Below are positions 53,778 through 63,752 of a DNA stretch of 64,000 nt, in pieces. Positions within the stretch are counted from its first letter, which is position 1. Each line of letters opens with the position of its first letter. The DNA is taken from positions 1 through 64,000 of the forward strand of contig NZ_LT990039.1 of assembly GCF_900312975.1 (NCBI RefSeq), written 5' to 3'. The notes beneath the pieces are model-generated. The model did not search any database. It worked only from the letters and a program-made list of their open reading frames with translations, and was not told the DNA's origin. Source of the DNA: Massilistercora timonensis. GTDB taxonomy: Bacteria > Bacillota > Clostridia > Lachnospirales > Lachnospiraceae. The translations under genes and the position numbers were made by a program.

Positions 53778-55654
53778 AGCAGGATTTTTTGCCTTTGTGC
53801 AGGGCGGATATGGAAGCGCGGGGATGGGACCAGGCGGATTTTGTCTATGTGACAGGGGATGCCTATGTGGATCATCCTTCCTTTGGGACGGCTATTATTT
53901 CCCGGCTCCTGGAAGCCAGGGGATACCGGGTGGCTATCCTTTCCCAGCCGGACTGGCGCAGGAAGGAGAGCATTATGGAATACGGCCGGCCCCGCCTTGG
54001 ATTCCTGGTCTCTGCCGGAAATATGGACTCTATGGTGAACCACTACACCGTCTCCCGGAAACGGCGGAAGAAAGATGCCTACACCCCGGGCGGGGAGATG
54101 GGGCGAAGGCCGGACTATGCGGTGGTGGTCTACGGCAACCTGATCCGCCAGGCCTACAAGGATGTGCCGGTGATCCTGGGCGGGATCGAGGCCAGCCTGC
54201 GGCGTCTGGCCCACTATGATTACTGGTCGGACCGGCTGAAGCGTTCCGTGCTCCTGGACTCCGGGGCGGATCTGATCTCCTACGGCATGGGAGAGCTTTC
54301 CATCCCCGAGATCGCGGAGGCCCTGGATGCGGGGATGAAGGTGGAAGACATCACCTATGTCCCCGGGACGGTGTATCGGACCAGAAGCCTTGACCAGGTG
54401 TATGATGTCCAGGTGCTTCCTTCCTACGAGGAATTGAAGGAAGAGAAAGCAAACTATGCAAAAAGCTTTTATACCCAGTATCAGAACACCGATCCTTTCA
54501 GCGGGAAACGGCTGGCGGAGCCCTACGGGGAGCATCTCTATGTGGTGCAGAACCCGCCCTCCAGGCTGCTGACCCGCCAGGAGATGGACGATGTGTACGG
54601 GTATCCCTATATGCGGACCTATCATCCCTCCTATGAGAAGGCAGGAGGCGTTCCGGCCATCTCGGAGGTAAAGTTCAGCCTGATCAGCAGCAGAGGCTGT
54701 TTCGGCGGCTGCAGCTTCTGCGCCCTTACCTTTCATCAGGGCAGGATCATCCAGTCCCGGAGCCACGAATCCCTGCTGGAGGAAGCAAAGGCATTTACCC
54801 ATGATCCAGACTTCAAGGGATATATCCATGATGTGGGAGGCCCCACGGCCAACTTCCGGGAGCCATCTTGTCGCAAACAGCTGGAGAAGGGAGTCTGCCC
54901 CAACCGGCAGTGCCTGTTTCTCTCTCCCTGTCCCAATCTGAAGGCAGATCACCGGGACTACGTGGCTCTTCTCAGGAAGCTGAGAGCGCTTCCCCATGTA
55001 AAGAAGGTATTTATCCGTTCCGGGATCCGGTTTGATTATCTTCTGGCAGACCCGGACGACACCTTCCTGCGGGAACTGTGCCAGTATCATGTGAGCGGCC
55101 AGCTGAAAGTAGCTCCGGAACATGTGTCCGACGCGGTGCTGGAACGGATGGGCAAACCGGCCAACCAGGTATATCAGACCTTTGTGCGCCGGTATCGGGA
55201 GATGAACAAAAGGCTTGGAAAGGATCAGTATCTGGTTCCCTATCTGATGTCCTCCCATCCCGGCTCTACGCTGAAGGAGGCGGTGAAGCTGGCGGAATAT
55301 CTGCGGGATCTTGGCTATATGCCGGAACAGGTCCAGGATTTTTATCCAACGCCCTCTACCTTATCCACCTGCATGTATTATACCGGGGTGGACCCAAGGA
55401 ACGGGAAACCGGTGTACGTGCCCAGGAATCCCCATGAGAAGGCGATGCAGCGGGCGCTGATCCAGTACCGGGACCCGAAGAACTATGAGCTGGTCCGGGA
55501 AGCCCTGGAGAAAGCAGGAAGAGAGGATCTGATCGGATACGGGAAACATTGCCTGATCCGGCCCCGCAGGCAGGAGAAAGCTTCTTTCCAGGAAGGATAT
55601 AAAAAGAAGAGGAAGACCATCCGCAATGTTCATAAAAAGAAGACAGGGAGATGA
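53774..55654 (+). CDS. YgiQ-family radical SAM protein
   Basis: A 626-residue radical SAM enzyme. The cluster motif CFGGCSFC (CxxxCxxC) is around residue 311, followed by the SAM barrel (SRSHESLLEEAKA, KKVFIRSGIRFDYLL). The N-terminal B12-like region (ADFVYVTGDAYVDHPSFG, RRLAHYDYWSDRLKRS) is typical of YgiQ. Its reaction is not established. Basic C-terminal tail (KKKRKTIRNVHKKK). Coupled by a 4-bp overlap to the HAD gene; an SDR gene starts 6 bp after. Confidence 0.95.
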   Translation: MKQDFLPLCRADMEARGWDQADFVYVTGDAYVDHPSFGTAIISRLLEARGYRVAILSQPDWRRKESIMEYGRPRLGFLVSAGNMDSMVNHYTVSRKRRKKDAYTPGGEMGRRPDYAVVVYGNLIRQAYKDVPVILGGIEASLRRLAHYDYWSDRLKRSVLLDSGADLISYGMGELSIPEIAEALDAGMKVEDITYVPGTVYRTRSLDQVYDVQVLPSYEELKEEKANYAKSFYTQYQNTDPFSGKRLAEPYGEHLYVVQNPPSRLLTRQEMDDVYGYPYMRTYHPSYEKAGGVPAISEVKFSLISSRGCFGGCSFCALTFHQGRIIQSRSHESLLEEAKAFTHDPDFKGYIHDVGGPTANFREPSCRKQLEKGVCPNRQCLFLSPCPNLKADHRDYVALLRKLRALPHVKKVFIRSGIRFDYLLADPDDTFLRELCQYHVSGQLKVAPEHVSDAVLERMGKPANQVYQTFVRRYREMNKRLGKDQYLVPYLMSSHPGSTLKEAVKLAEYLRDLGYMPEQVQDFYPTPSTLSTCMYYTGVDPRNGKPVYVPRNPHEKAMQRALIQYRDPKNYELVREALEKAGREDLIGYGKHCLIRPRRQEKASFQEGYKKKRKTIRNVHKKKTGR

Positions 55655-55660
55655 CAGACT

Positions 55661-56440
55661 ATGCGTATCGCTATTGTGACCGGCGCTTCTTCCGGGATCG
55701 GACGGGAGTTTGCGCGTCAGATCCCAAGGCTCTACCGGAACCTGGACGAGCTCTGGGTGGTGGCAAGAAGGACTGACCGCTTAAAGGAACTGGAACGGGA
55801 GCTGGGACTTCCCCTCCGGATCTTTGACGGAGATCTTAACCGGGATTATATCTATGAGAAGATGGAAAAAGAATGCCTCCGGCAATCTCCGGACATCCGG
55901 ATGCTGGTAAATGCGGCCGGATACGGGAAGGTGGGTCCGGTGGATAAGGAATGTGGGGAGCAGCTTGGGCAGATCGACTTAAACTGCCGCAGCCTGACCC
56001 GGATGATCCAGCTTTGCCTTCCCTATATGAGACGGGGGAGCCGGATCCTTAATGTGGCTTCCGCCGCAGCCTTTTGTCCCCAGCCGGGATTCGCCGTCTA
56101 TGCGGCCACCAAGGCCTATGTGTACAGCCTGTCCCTTGCCCTTGGCGAGGAGCTGAAAGAGCGGGGGATCCTGGTCACTGTGCTGTGTCCCGGACCAGTG
56201 GACACCGAGTTTTTCAACCGGTCCGGTCCGCTTCCCGGAAAGTTGCGGGGCGCTGCAAGAGCCACTGCTTATCGGGTGGTAAGACAGGGGATTCTTGATG
56301 CGGTTCGGGGCAGAAGAGTCTCTGTGTACGGGACCTGGATGAAAGCGGCCCGCCTGGGAGCAAAGCTGGTCCCGGGCAGGATCTGTGCCGCGTTTATAAG
56401 AAAAATCAATCAGTCAGGAGTAGAAGAACATGAGAATTGA
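55661..56440 (+). CDS. Short-chain dehydrogenase/reductase
   Basis: A 259-residue classical SDR. VTGASSGIGREFARQI is the NAD(P)-binding loop, LVNAAGYGKVG the NAAG motif, and AVYAATKAYVYSLSLAL gives the YxxxK catalytic pair; CPGPVDTEF follows. The cofactor is probably NADP, by the basic residues after the loop. Substrate unknown. GGGAG site; overlaps the start of the next gene by 11 bp. Confidence 0.92.
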   Translation: MRIAIVTGASSGIGREFARQIPRLYRNLDELWVVARRTDRLKELERELGLPLRIFDGDLNRDYIYEKMEKECLRQSPDIRMLVNAAGYGKVGPVDKECGEQLGQIDLNCRSLTRMIQLCLPYMRRGSRILNVASAAAFCPQPGFAVYAATKAYVYSLSLALGEELKERGILVTVLCPGPVDTEFFNRSGPLPGKLRGAARATAYRVVRQGILDAVRGRRVSVYGTWMKAARLGAKLVPGRICAAFIRKINQSGVEEHEN

Positions 56441-57005
56441 AAAAGGACAGCCTGGATATCTGAAAGCCCAGAAGGTAAAATATCTGATCTGGGCCCTGGG
56501 GGAATTTATAGTGGTGGTGGGCCTGGTGGTGCTTGGATACATACAGACAGGCTCAAAACTGAATCTTTTTACCGTGGCGGCGGTGGTGTGTTGTCTTCCG
56601 GCAGCCAAGATGCTGGTGGAATTCATCACCATGGCGCCTCACAAAAGCATTGAACCGGAGAAGGCTGCAGAGATCCGGGAGAAAGGGTCTCTATTGACTC
56701 AGGTATACGATCTGATCATCACCGGAGATGAAAAGGTGATGCCGGTGGATGTATTTGTGATCTCCGGCCACACGGTGTGCGGCTACACCAAAAGCCCCAG
56801 GACGGACGAGGCGAAAGCCTCCCGCTATCTCAAGGAGATGCTGTCAAAGTACAAATGCGACAAGGTGACGGTGAAAATCTTTCACGACTACACCGCATTT
56901 ATCACCCGGGTGGAGGGAATGAACAATATCGCTTCCGTGGACCATCCGGAAAACAGAAAGCGAGAGAGGAAGATCCGGCGTCTGATCCTCAGCACGTCGA
57001 TGTAA
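56430..57005 (+). CDS. Membrane protein of unknown function
   Basis: A 191-residue protein with two membrane segments near the N-terminus (about 19-38, LIWALGEFIVVVGLVVLGYI, and about 47-65, VAAVVCCLPAAKMLVEFI). A soluble alpha/beta region of about 120 residues follows (QVYDLIITGDEKVMPVDVFVI, KVTVKIFHDYTAFITRVEG) and a basic tail. No family is recognised. It is placed between SDR and RluA-type genes and starts within the SDR end, so it is cotranscribed with them. Confidence 0.75.
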   Translation: MRIEKGQPGYLKAQKVKYLIWALGEFIVVVGLVVLGYIQTGSKLNLFTVAAVVCCLPAAKMLVEFITMAPHKSIEPEKAAEIREKGSLLTQVYDLIITGDEKVMPVDVFVISGHTVCGYTKSPRTDEAKASRYLKEMLSKYKCDKVTVKIFHDYTAFITRVEGMNNIASVDHPENRKRERKIRRLILSTSM

Positions 57006-57009
57006 GATT

Positions 57010-58020
57010 ATGACAGAAGTGACGATCCGGGAAAACGAGGCGGGACAGCGTCTGGACAAATTCCTGAAGAAATACCTGTCCCAGGCGCCGGGAAGTTTTC
57101 TCTACAAAATGCTGCGCAAAAAGAATATCGTGCTGAACGGGAAGAAAGCCACCGGAAGCGAAAAGTTAAAGACCGGGGACCAGGTCCGGTTCTTCCTTGC
57201 GAAGGAAACCCTGGACAAATTCAAAGGGCAGGCCCCGGAAGAGGTCAGGTGGCAGGGGGAATCCCCGGAGATCCTCTATGAGGATTCTCAGGTGCTGTTC
57301 CTGAGCAAACCTTCCGGAATGTTGTCCCAGCGGGCTAAGAAGGAAGACCTTTCCGTGGTGGAATATGTGATCTGGTACTTAAGGAACAGTGGACAGATCA
57401 CAGAGGAGGATCTTCTTACTTTCCATCCTTCTGTCTGCAACCGGCTGGACCGCAACACCAGCGGGATCATCGGGGCAGGAAAGACGCTGGCAGGGCTGCA
57501 GGCATTGACAGAAGTCTTTCGGGAGCGTAGTATTAAAAAGTACTACCTGTGTATTGCCAAAGGGATGATCCGTGAAGGGGCTCACATCAAAGGGTATCTC
57601 AGGAAGGACGAAGAACGGAACAAGGTGGCTATCCATCCCGGTCCCTGTCCGGGAGCTTCCTTTATTGAGACAGAGTATTTCCCCCTTCTTTCCAATCAGG
57701 AGATGACCCTTCTGAAGGTCCATCTGATCACCGGGCGCGCCCATCAGATCCGGGCCCACTTAAGTGCGGAGGGACATCCCATCCTGGGGGATTATAAATA
57801 CGGGAACAAGACCTGGAACGATCACTATAAGAAGACCCGGGGGATCCAGGACCAGATGCTCCACGCCTGGCAGCTTCAGATGCCGCAAACGCTTCCGGGA
57901 GCGCTGGAGGGGATAGCCGGGCGAAGGATCACGGCGCCTCTTCCAGAGGTGTTTGCCGAACTGATAAAGGAGACAACATGGGAACATGGAATTCCAGAGG
58001 CCTCAGAGGTTCTGCCTTAG
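57010..58020 (+). CDS. RluA-family pseudouridine synthase
   Basis: A 336-residue RluA-type synthase. An S4-like N-terminal domain (RLDKFLKKYL, RKKNIVLNGKK) is followed by LFLSKPSGMLSQ and the catalytic HPSVCNRLDRNTSGII (the essential Asp in RLDRNTSG). ITGRAHQIRAHLSAEGHPILGDYKYG is also family-typical. Likely substrate 23S rRNA, site unknown. The gene ends within recU (43-bp overlap), implying cotranscription. Ribosome site poor. Confidence 0.93.
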   Translation: MTEVTIRENEAGQRLDKFLKKYLSQAPGSFLYKMLRKKNIVLNGKKATGSEKLKTGDQVRFFLAKETLDKFKGQAPEEVRWQGESPEILYEDSQVLFLSKPSGMLSQRAKKEDLSVVEYVIWYLRNSGQITEEDLLTFHPSVCNRLDRNTSGIIGAGKTLAGLQALTEVFRERSIKKYYLCIAKGMIREGAHIKGYLRKDEERNKVAIHPGPCPGASFIETEYFPLLSNQEMTLLKVHLITGRAHQIRAHLSAEGHPILGDYKYGNKTWNDHYKKTRGIQDQMLHAWQLQMPQTLPGALEGIAGRRITAPLPEVFAELIKETTWEHGIPEASEVLP

Positions 58021-58526
58021 AGGACATGATCAACCGGACAAATGAACGATATCAGGAGAAAGGGCTGGCGCTGATTCAGAAGATCCCCACCCCCATCACA
58101 CCGGTGCGCATTGACAAGGAGCACCGCCACATCACACTGGCTTATTTTGACCAGCGAAGTACGGTGGACTACATCGGCGCTATCCAGGGACTGCCGGTGT
58201 GCTTTGACGCAAAGGAATGCGTGGCGGATACCTTCCCGCTTCAGAATATCCATGCCCATCAGGTGCGGTTTATGGAGAATTTTGAGAAACAGGGGGGCAT
58301 TGCCTTTCTCATTATCTACTATACAGCACGGAACATTTTGTACTATATGCGGTTTCAGGAGGTGCAGGCCTTCTGGAATCGGGCAGAAGAGGGTGGCCGG
58401 AAAAGCTTCCGCTTTGAGGAACTGAATCCCCGGTTCTTCCTGGAACTTCAGGGCGGGATCTACGTCCCTTATCTGGACGCTATCAACCAGGATCTCAGCC
58501 TGCGGGAAGAACTTGACAAAGAGTAG
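57978..58526 (+). CDS. recU: Holliday junction resolvase RecU-like
   Basis: A 182-residue RecU-type endonuclease. RGLRGSALEDMINRTNERY, a YFDQRSTVDYIGAIQGLPVCF segment with the PDEXK-like acids, CVADTFPLQNIHAHQ and GGIAFLIIYYTAR follow the RecU pattern. RecU resolves Holliday junctions in recombination and chromosome segregation. The start lies in the RluA gene end. Its own 3' end contains the his operon promoter. Confidence 0.85.
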   Translation: MGTWNSRGLRGSALEDMINRTNERYQEKGLALIQKIPTPITPVRIDKEHRHITLAYFDQRSTVDYIGAIQGLPVCFDAKECVADTFPLQNIHAHQVRFMENFEKQGGIAFLIIYYTARNILYYMRFQEVQAFWNRAEEGGRKSFRFEELNPRFFLELQGGIYVPYLDAINQDLSLREELDKE

Positions 58527-58541
58527 AAAAATCCGTATAAT
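58513..58541 (+). promoter_or_regulatory. his operon promoter
   Basis: A perfect consensus: TTGACA, 17-bp spacer, TATAAT, with the -35 box inside the last codons of recU. The leader to hisZ has only a short CGTG/CACG hairpin (about 58557-58568). Confidence 0.85.
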
Positions 58542-58598
58542 TCAAGAGGGTTTTAACGTGGTAGCACGCTAAAGTGACGGCATATGACAGGAGGACCT

Positions 58599-59861
58599 AT
58601 GAAGAAATTACTGCATACCCCGGAGGGCGTCCGGGATATCTACAATGTGGAGTGCGGCAAGAAGCTTGCCCTGGAAGGAAGGATCAAAAAGACCTTCCAT
58701 CTCTACGGTTATCATGATATCCAGACCCCTACCTTCGAATATTTTGACGTGTTCCGCAAAGAGATCGGGACCATTTCATCCAGAGAACTGTATAAATTTT
58801 TCGACAAAGAGGGAAATACCCTGGCGCTGCGGCCGGATATCACTCCTTCCATCGCCCGGGCCGCAGCTACTTTGTTCGGGGAAGAAGAGCTTCCCATCCG
58901 GCTTTGCTATACCGGGAATACCTTTATCAACCATTCCAGTTATCAGGGCCGGTTAAGGGAAGTGACCCAGATGGGAGCGGAGTTTATCGGAGACGGCTCT
59001 GTGGAGGCGGACGCGGAGATGATCGCCCTGGTGATCGAGTCCATGCTGACCATCGGCCTGAAGGAATTTCAGGTAAGCGTAGGCAATGTAGAATTCTTCC
59101 AGAGCCTCATTGAGGACGCCTGCCTGGATGAGGACGCCAGAGAGCGGGTGATCGAGCTGATCAGCAACAAGAATTACTTTGGCGTGGAAGAATATCTGGA
59201 CAGTATCCAGGTGAAAAGAAGCTCCCGGGAGGCCTTCGTATCCCTGGGAGAACTGGTGGGAGGAGTGGAAGTCCTCTCCCGGGCCAGAGACATCGCGCCC
59301 AATTCCGCAGGGATCATGGCAGTGAAGCGGCTGGAGCGGCTTTACAACATCCTGAAGCTCTACGGGGTGGAGAAATTCATCACCTTTGATCTGGGAATGA
59401 CGGTCCATTACGGATATTATACCGGGATCATTTTCAGGGGTTATACTTACGGCACCGGGGACGCCATCGTTAAGGGCGGCCGGTACGACCATCTGCTGGA
59501 GAAGTTCGGCAAGAACTCCCCCTCTATCGGATTCGCCATTGTGATCGACGAGCTGATGAACGCCATGACCCGCCAGAAGCTCAGGATCGTCTACACCAGG
59601 AAGAACAACCTGATCCTCTACGACGAAGGGAAAGAACAGGCGGCCATCGCCCTGGCCAGAGACTTTCGGCACAAAGCCAAGAACACGGAGCTCCTTCGCA
59701 AGGAGAAGAACCGGCTTCTGGAGGAATACGTGGCCTACGGCAGGGAATACTACGCCGGCAATCTGATCTATATCCGGAAATCCGGAGAGATCCTGATGGT
59801 CAACCTGGTAAGCGGGGAACAGAAAGTGATCGAGAACAAGAGAACGGAGCAGGACTTATGA
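58599..59861 (+). CDS. hisZ: ATP phosphoribosyltransferase regulatory subunit
   Basis: A 420-residue HisRS paralogue without aminoacylation function, needed as partner of short HisG. Class II synthetase-like motifs: LLHTPEGVRDIY, RPDITPSIARAAA, LPIRLCYTGNTFINHS; a late TYGTGDAIVKGGRYDHLL. The start at 58599 follows AGGAGG closely; an earlier in-frame ATG at 58584 has no site. First gene of a tightly packed his operon, coupled by 4 bp to hisG. Confidence 0.93.
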   Translation: MKKLLHTPEGVRDIYNVECGKKLALEGRIKKTFHLYGYHDIQTPTFEYFDVFRKEIGTISSRELYKFFDKEGNTLALRPDITPSIARAAATLFGEEELPIRLCYTGNTFINHSSYQGRLREVTQMGAEFIGDGSVEADAEMIALVIESMLTIGLKEFQVSVGNVEFFQSLIEDACLDEDARERVIELISNKNYFGVEEYLDSIQVKRSSREAFVSLGELVGGVEVLSRARDIAPNSAGIMAVKRLERLYNILKLYGVEKFITFDLGMTVHYGYYTGIIFRGYTYGTGDAIVKGGRYDHLLEKFGKNSPSIGFAIVIDELMNAMTRQKLRIVYTRKNNLILYDEGKEQAAIALARDFRHKAKNTELLRKEKNRLLEEYVAYGREYYAGNLIYIRKSGEILMVNLVSGEQKVIENKRTEQDL

Positions 59862-60493
59862 GATATCTGACATTTGCGCTTGGCAAAGGCCGTCTGGCAA
59901 AACAGACGCTGGAGCTTTTCGAACGGATCGGCATCACCTGTGAGGAGATGAAGGACCCCGATTCCCGGAAGCTTATTTTCACCAACGAAGAACTGAAACT
60001 AAGGTTCTTCCTGGCCAAAGGGCCGGACGTTCCCACCTATGTGGAATACGGGGCCGCGGACATCGGGGTGGCAGGCAAGGACACCATCCTGGAGGAAGGC
60101 CGGAAGGTCCATGAGGTGCTGGATCTGGGATATGGGAAATGTACCATGTGCGTCTGCGGGAAGAAGGAGGCGGCGCCCATGCTGCAGCACCACGAACTGA
60201 TCCGGGTGGCCACCAAGTATCCCAATATTGCCAAGGATTATTTCTATAACGTGAAACACCAGACGGTGGAGATCATCAAGCTGAACGGTTCCATTGAACT
60301 GGCGCCTATCGTAGGGCTTTCCGAAGTGATCGTGGACATTGTGGAGACGGGATCCACTCTGAAAGAGAACGGTCTTCAGGTCCTGGAGGAAGTCTGCCCC
60401 CTTTCCGCCAGGATGATCGTCAATCCGGTGAGCATGCGGATGGAGAGCGAACGGATCCAGCAGCTTCTGATGCGGCTGCGGGCACAGCTATAA
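59858..60493 (+). CDS. hisG: ATP phosphoribosyltransferase, short form
   Basis: A 211-residue short HisG lacking the C-terminal regulatory domain of the long form, so it needs HisZ. LTFALGKGRLAKQTLELFERIG, VEYGAADIGVAGKDTILE and EVIVDIVETGSTLKENGL (PRPP-binding) are typical. It performs the first step of histidine synthesis, ATP + PRPP to phosphoribosyl-ATP. Coupled to hisZ; hisD follows after a 32-bp gap. Confidence 0.97.
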   Translation: MRYLTFALGKGRLAKQTLELFERIGITCEEMKDPDSRKLIFTNEELKLRFFLAKGPDVPTYVEYGAADIGVAGKDTILEEGRKVHEVLDLGYGKCTMCVCGKKEAAPMLQHHELIRVATKYPNIAKDYFYNVKHQTVEIIKLNGSIELAPIVGLSEVIVDIVETGSTLKENGLQVLEEVCPLSARMIVNPVSMRMESERIQQLLMRLRAQL

Positions 60494-60525
60494 CCGGATA
60501 TACAGGAAAAAAGGAGAGAAGGACC

Positions 60526-61833
60526 ATGAGAATACAGCATTTGGACCCGTCAGCCAGAGAAGATCTGCTGCGGGACCTTCTGAAGAGGAGCCCGGACCAG
60601 TACGGCGCCTATGAGGCGCAGGTGGCCCAGATCCTTGAAGAAGTAAGAGAAAAGGGAGATGAGGCGCTGTTTGCCTATACAGAACGCTTTGACGGGGCGA
60701 AGCTTTCCGGGGAGACCGTCCTTGTGACGGGAGAAGAGATCCGGGAAGCCTATCAGGAGGTCCCGGAGCAGCTGGTGGCCGTGATCAGAAGGGCGCTGAA
60801 GAATATTGAAGACTATCATGCCAAGCAGAAGCAGTACAGCTGGTTTGACAGCAAGCCGGACGGAACCATCCTGGGCCAGAAGGTGACGCCTCTGAAGCGG
60901 GTGGGAGTCTATGTGCCCGGCGGGAAGGCGGCTTATCCTTCCTCGGTTCTGATGAACATCCTGCCTGCCAAAGTGGCGGGAGTGGAGGAGATCCTGATGG
61001 TGACGCCTCCGGGAAAAGACGGAAAAGTGACGCCCACCACCCTGGTGGCGGCCCATGAGGCAGGCGCCACCGCCATCTACAAAGCAGGCGGCGCCCAGGC
61101 AGTAGCCGCGCTGGCCTACGGAACAGAATCCATCCCCAAGGTGGACAAGATCGTAGGCCCGGGGAATATCTATGTGGCTCTGGCCAAGAAGGCAGTGTAC
61201 GGCCATGTAAGTATTGACGCCATCGCAGGACCCAGTGAGATCCTGGTGATCGCCGATGAGACGGCAGATCCCCGGTATGTGGCGGCGGATCTTCTGTCCC
61301 AGGCGGAGCATGACGAGCTGGCCTCTGCCATCCTGATCACAACCAGCCAGGAACTGGCGGAAGCGGTATCCGGGGAAGTGGATCAGTTCCTTACGGTATT
61401 GTCCCGGGCGGAGATCATCCAGAAATCCCTGGATAATTACGGCTATATCCTGGTGGCGGACACCATGGATGAGGCGGTGGAGATCGCCAATGAGATCGCG
61501 TCGGAGCACTTGGAGATCCAGACCCGTAACCCCTATGAGGTCATGACCAAGATCCGCAACGCTGGTGCCATCTTCCTGGGACCATATGCCAGCGAGCCTC
61601 TGGGAGATTATTTCGCAGGGCCAAACCATGTGCTTCCCACCAACGGGACGGCCAAATTTTTCTCTCCCCTCTCGGTGGATGATTTCATCAAGAAATCCAG
61701 TATCATCGCTTATTCCAGGGAAGCGCTCCAGGCGGTCCATGAGGACATAGAGACATTTGCGAAGGCGGAAGGGCTGACGGCCCACGCCAATTCCATCCAT
61801 GTAAGATTCGAAGAGCAGGAGGGAGACAGATGA
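60526..61833 (+). CDS. hisD: Histidinol dehydrogenase
   Basis: A 435-residue enzyme for the last two oxidations, histidinol to histidine. VGVYVPGGKAAYPSSVLMN, GGAQAVAALAYGTESIPKVD, GPGNIYVALAK, AGPSEILVIADETADPR and the zinc/catalytic segments EHDELA and ITHL-like SEHLEIQTRNP are present. AAGGAGAG site; its end overlaps hisB by 4 bp. Confidence 0.97.
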   Translation: MRIQHLDPSAREDLLRDLLKRSPDQYGAYEAQVAQILEEVREKGDEALFAYTERFDGAKLSGETVLVTGEEIREAYQEVPEQLVAVIRRALKNIEDYHAKQKQYSWFDSKPDGTILGQKVTPLKRVGVYVPGGKAAYPSSVLMNILPAKVAGVEEILMVTPPGKDGKVTPTTLVAAHEAGATAIYKAGGAQAVAALAYGTESIPKVDKIVGPGNIYVALAKKAVYGHVSIDAIAGPSEILVIADETADPRYVAADLLSQAEHDELASAILITTSQELAEAVSGEVDQFLTVLSRAEIIQKSLDNYGYILVADTMDEAVEIANEIASEHLEIQTRNPYEVMTKIRNAGAIFLGPYASEPLGDYFAGPNHVLPTNGTAKFFSPLSVDDFIKKSSIIAYSREALQAVHEDIETFAKAEGLTAHANSIHVRFEEQEGDR

Positions 61834-62423
61834 ATCGGACGGCAAATTGTGAGAGACGGACAAACGAGACAAAGATCCAGGTGACCTTAGGCCTGGACGG
61901 GACCGGGAAGACCAGCATCCATACCGGCATCGGGTTTTTTGACCACATGCTGGACGGTTTTGCCCGCCATGGGCTTTTCGACCTGACGGTGGCGGTGAGC
62001 GGCGATCTTGAGGTGGACTGCCACCACACCATCGAGGATACGGGCATTGTGCTGGGACAGGCCATCCGGGAAGCGGTGGGGGACAAAGCGGGGATCCGCC
62101 GCTACGGCCACATGATCCTGCCCATGGACGAGACGCTGGCGCTGTGCGCGGTGGATCTGTCCGGCAGACCCTACCTGGGATTCCAGGCGGAATTCCCTAC
62201 AGAACGGGTGGGGGAGATGGACACCCAGATGGTCCGTGAGTTTTTCTACGCAGTTTCCTACAGCGCCATGATGAACCTTCATCTGCGGATCCTGGACGGG
62301 GAGAACAGCCATCATATGGCGGAGGCCCTGTTTAAGAGTTTTGGAAAAGCTCTGGATATGGCCACGATGGAAGAACCCAGGATCAAGGATGCCTGGACAA
62401 CGAAAGGAAGCTTATCGGTATGA
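61830..62423 (+). CDS. hisB: Imidazoleglycerol-phosphate dehydratase
   Basis: A 197-residue monofunctional [35 protein letters not shown] (metal His cluster), [14 protein letters not shown] and a second [16 protein letters not shown] are conserved. No histidinol-phosphatase domain. It dehydrates imidazoleglycerol phosphate. Overlaps hisD and the next gene by 4 bp each. Confidence 0.97.
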   Translation: MNRTANCERRTNETKIQVTLGLDGTGKTSIHTGIGFFDHMLDGFARHGLFDLTVAVSGDLEVDCHHTIEDTGIVLGQAIREAVGDKAGIRRYGHMILPMDETLALCAVDLSGRPYLGFQAEFPTERVGEMDTQMVREFFYAVSYSAMMNLHLRILDGENSHHMAEALFKSFGKALDMATMEEPRIKDAWTTKGSLSV

Positions 62424-63703
62424 GTTATAAAAAGATCATCCCCTGTATCTTCATTGCGGGGGCCAAAGCAGTAAAATGGTTTACAGACCAGGAGGTGCTC
62501 TCAGAGGACGTGGTGGGGCTGGCAAAACACTACAGCGACGCCGGGGCCGACGAGCTTCTGGTCTTCGACCTTTCTGATTCGGATGACGAACATGAGGAGG
62601 CCATCGACCTTATGCGCAGGATCAACCGGGTCATCCGGATCCCCATGGTGGCAGGAGGAAATATCCGCCGCCAGGAGGATGTAAAGAAGATCCTCTATTC
62701 CGGCGCTAAAAGGGCCATGCTGAACTTTTCCAAGCCGGACAGCGTGAAGATGATCGAGGATGCGGCCAAACGGTTCGGCAAGGAGAAGATCGCGGTCTCT
62801 CTCAACGATTTTGACGCCCTGTTCAAACATCAGCACATCATTGAGGATTTCACCAGCGAGATCGTCTTCATGCACCGTCTGGATCTGAACTCGGTGATGA
62901 ACGTGACAGACGTGCCCTGTGTGATCGTGACAGACACCATGGAAGAGAGGGAGCTTTTCAAGATCCTGAAGTGCCCGGGAGTGAAGGGGCTCTCCGGGAA
63001 ATATGTGAGCCGGAAAGAGATGGATTTTGTGGCTTTCAAGGAGCAGTGCGAGGAGGAGGATATCCAGATGACCTCCTTTGAAAGCATGATGGAATTCTCC
63101 CAGTTCAAGACCAACGAACAGGGACTGATCCCGGTGATCGTCCAGCATTATAAGTCCCAGGAGGTTCTGATGCTGGCCTATATGAACCAGGAGGCCTTCG
63201 ATCATACCATCAAGACCGGGAAGATGACCTACTACAGCCGCAGCCGGCAGTGCCTGTGGACCAAGGGAGAGACCAGCGGACATTACCAGTATGTAAAGTC
63301 TTTGACCATTGACTGCGACCTGGACACCCTGCTGGCCAAAGTGGACCAGGTGGGGGCGGCCTGCCACACCGGCAATCCCACCTGTTTCTTCCAGCCTCTG
63401 GCGGGAAATGATTTCGATGAGACCAACCCTCTGAAGGTGTTCGAGAGTGTATATGATACCATTGTGGACCGGAAAGAACACCCCAAGGAAGGGTCCTACA
63501 CCAACTATCTGTTTGAAAAGGGCATCGACAAGATCCTGAAGAAGGTGGGGGAGGAGGCCACGGAGATCGTGATCGCCGCCAAGAACCCCAATCCGGAGGA
63601 AGTCAAATACGAGGTGTCTGATTTCCTGTACCATGTGATGGTGCTGATGGTGGAGCGGGGGATCACCTGGGAGGATATTATCCGGGAACTGGCTGACCGG
63701 TAG
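62420..63703 (+). CDS. hisIE: HisF/HisA-like domain fused to HisIE
   Basis: A 427-residue fusion. Residues about 1-215 resemble the HisF/HisA TIM barrel, but key acids appear changed: the HisF IIPCLDV region reads IIPCIFI, and the strand expected to hold the second catalytic Asp reads IAVSLND. HisI follows at about 225-330 ([31 protein letters not shown], and [16 protein letters not shown] with zinc Cys/His). HisE ends the protein ([26 protein letters not shown]). HisI and HisE catalyse steps 3 and 2. The barrel is probably structural or regulatory. hisH, hisA and hisF are not in this window. Confidence 0.9.
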   Translation: MSYKKIIPCIFIAGAKAVKWFTDQEVLSEDVVGLAKHYSDAGADELLVFDLSDSDDEHEEAIDLMRRINRVIRIPMVAGGNIRRQEDVKKILYSGAKRAMLNFSKPDSVKMIEDAAKRFGKEKIAVSLNDFDALFKHQHIIEDFTSEIVFMHRLDLNSVMNVTDVPCVIVTDTMEERELFKILKCPGVKGLSGKYVSRKEMDFVAFKEQCEEEDIQMTSFESMMEFSQFKTNEQGLIPVIVQHYKSQEVLMLAYMNQEAFDHTIKTGKMTYYSRSRQCLWTKGETSGHYQYVKSLTIDCDLDTLLAKVDQVGAACHTGNPTCFFQPLAGNDFDETNPLKVFESVYDTIVDRKEHPKEGSYTNYLFEKGIDKILKKVGEEATEIVIAAKNPNPEEVKYEVSDFLYHVMVLMVERGITWEDIIRELADR

Positions 63704-63752
63704 CATAGAGAGGAAGGACAGCGCATATAGTTTCACCAAGAGAGGTGAGACC

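Noticed and set aside
58549-58598. Possible T-box before hisZ (ACGTGGTAGCACG resembles the T-box core)
   Set aside because: The leader is only about 57 nt after the -10 box, far too short for Stem I, and there is no terminator; it is a simple 4-bp hairpin.
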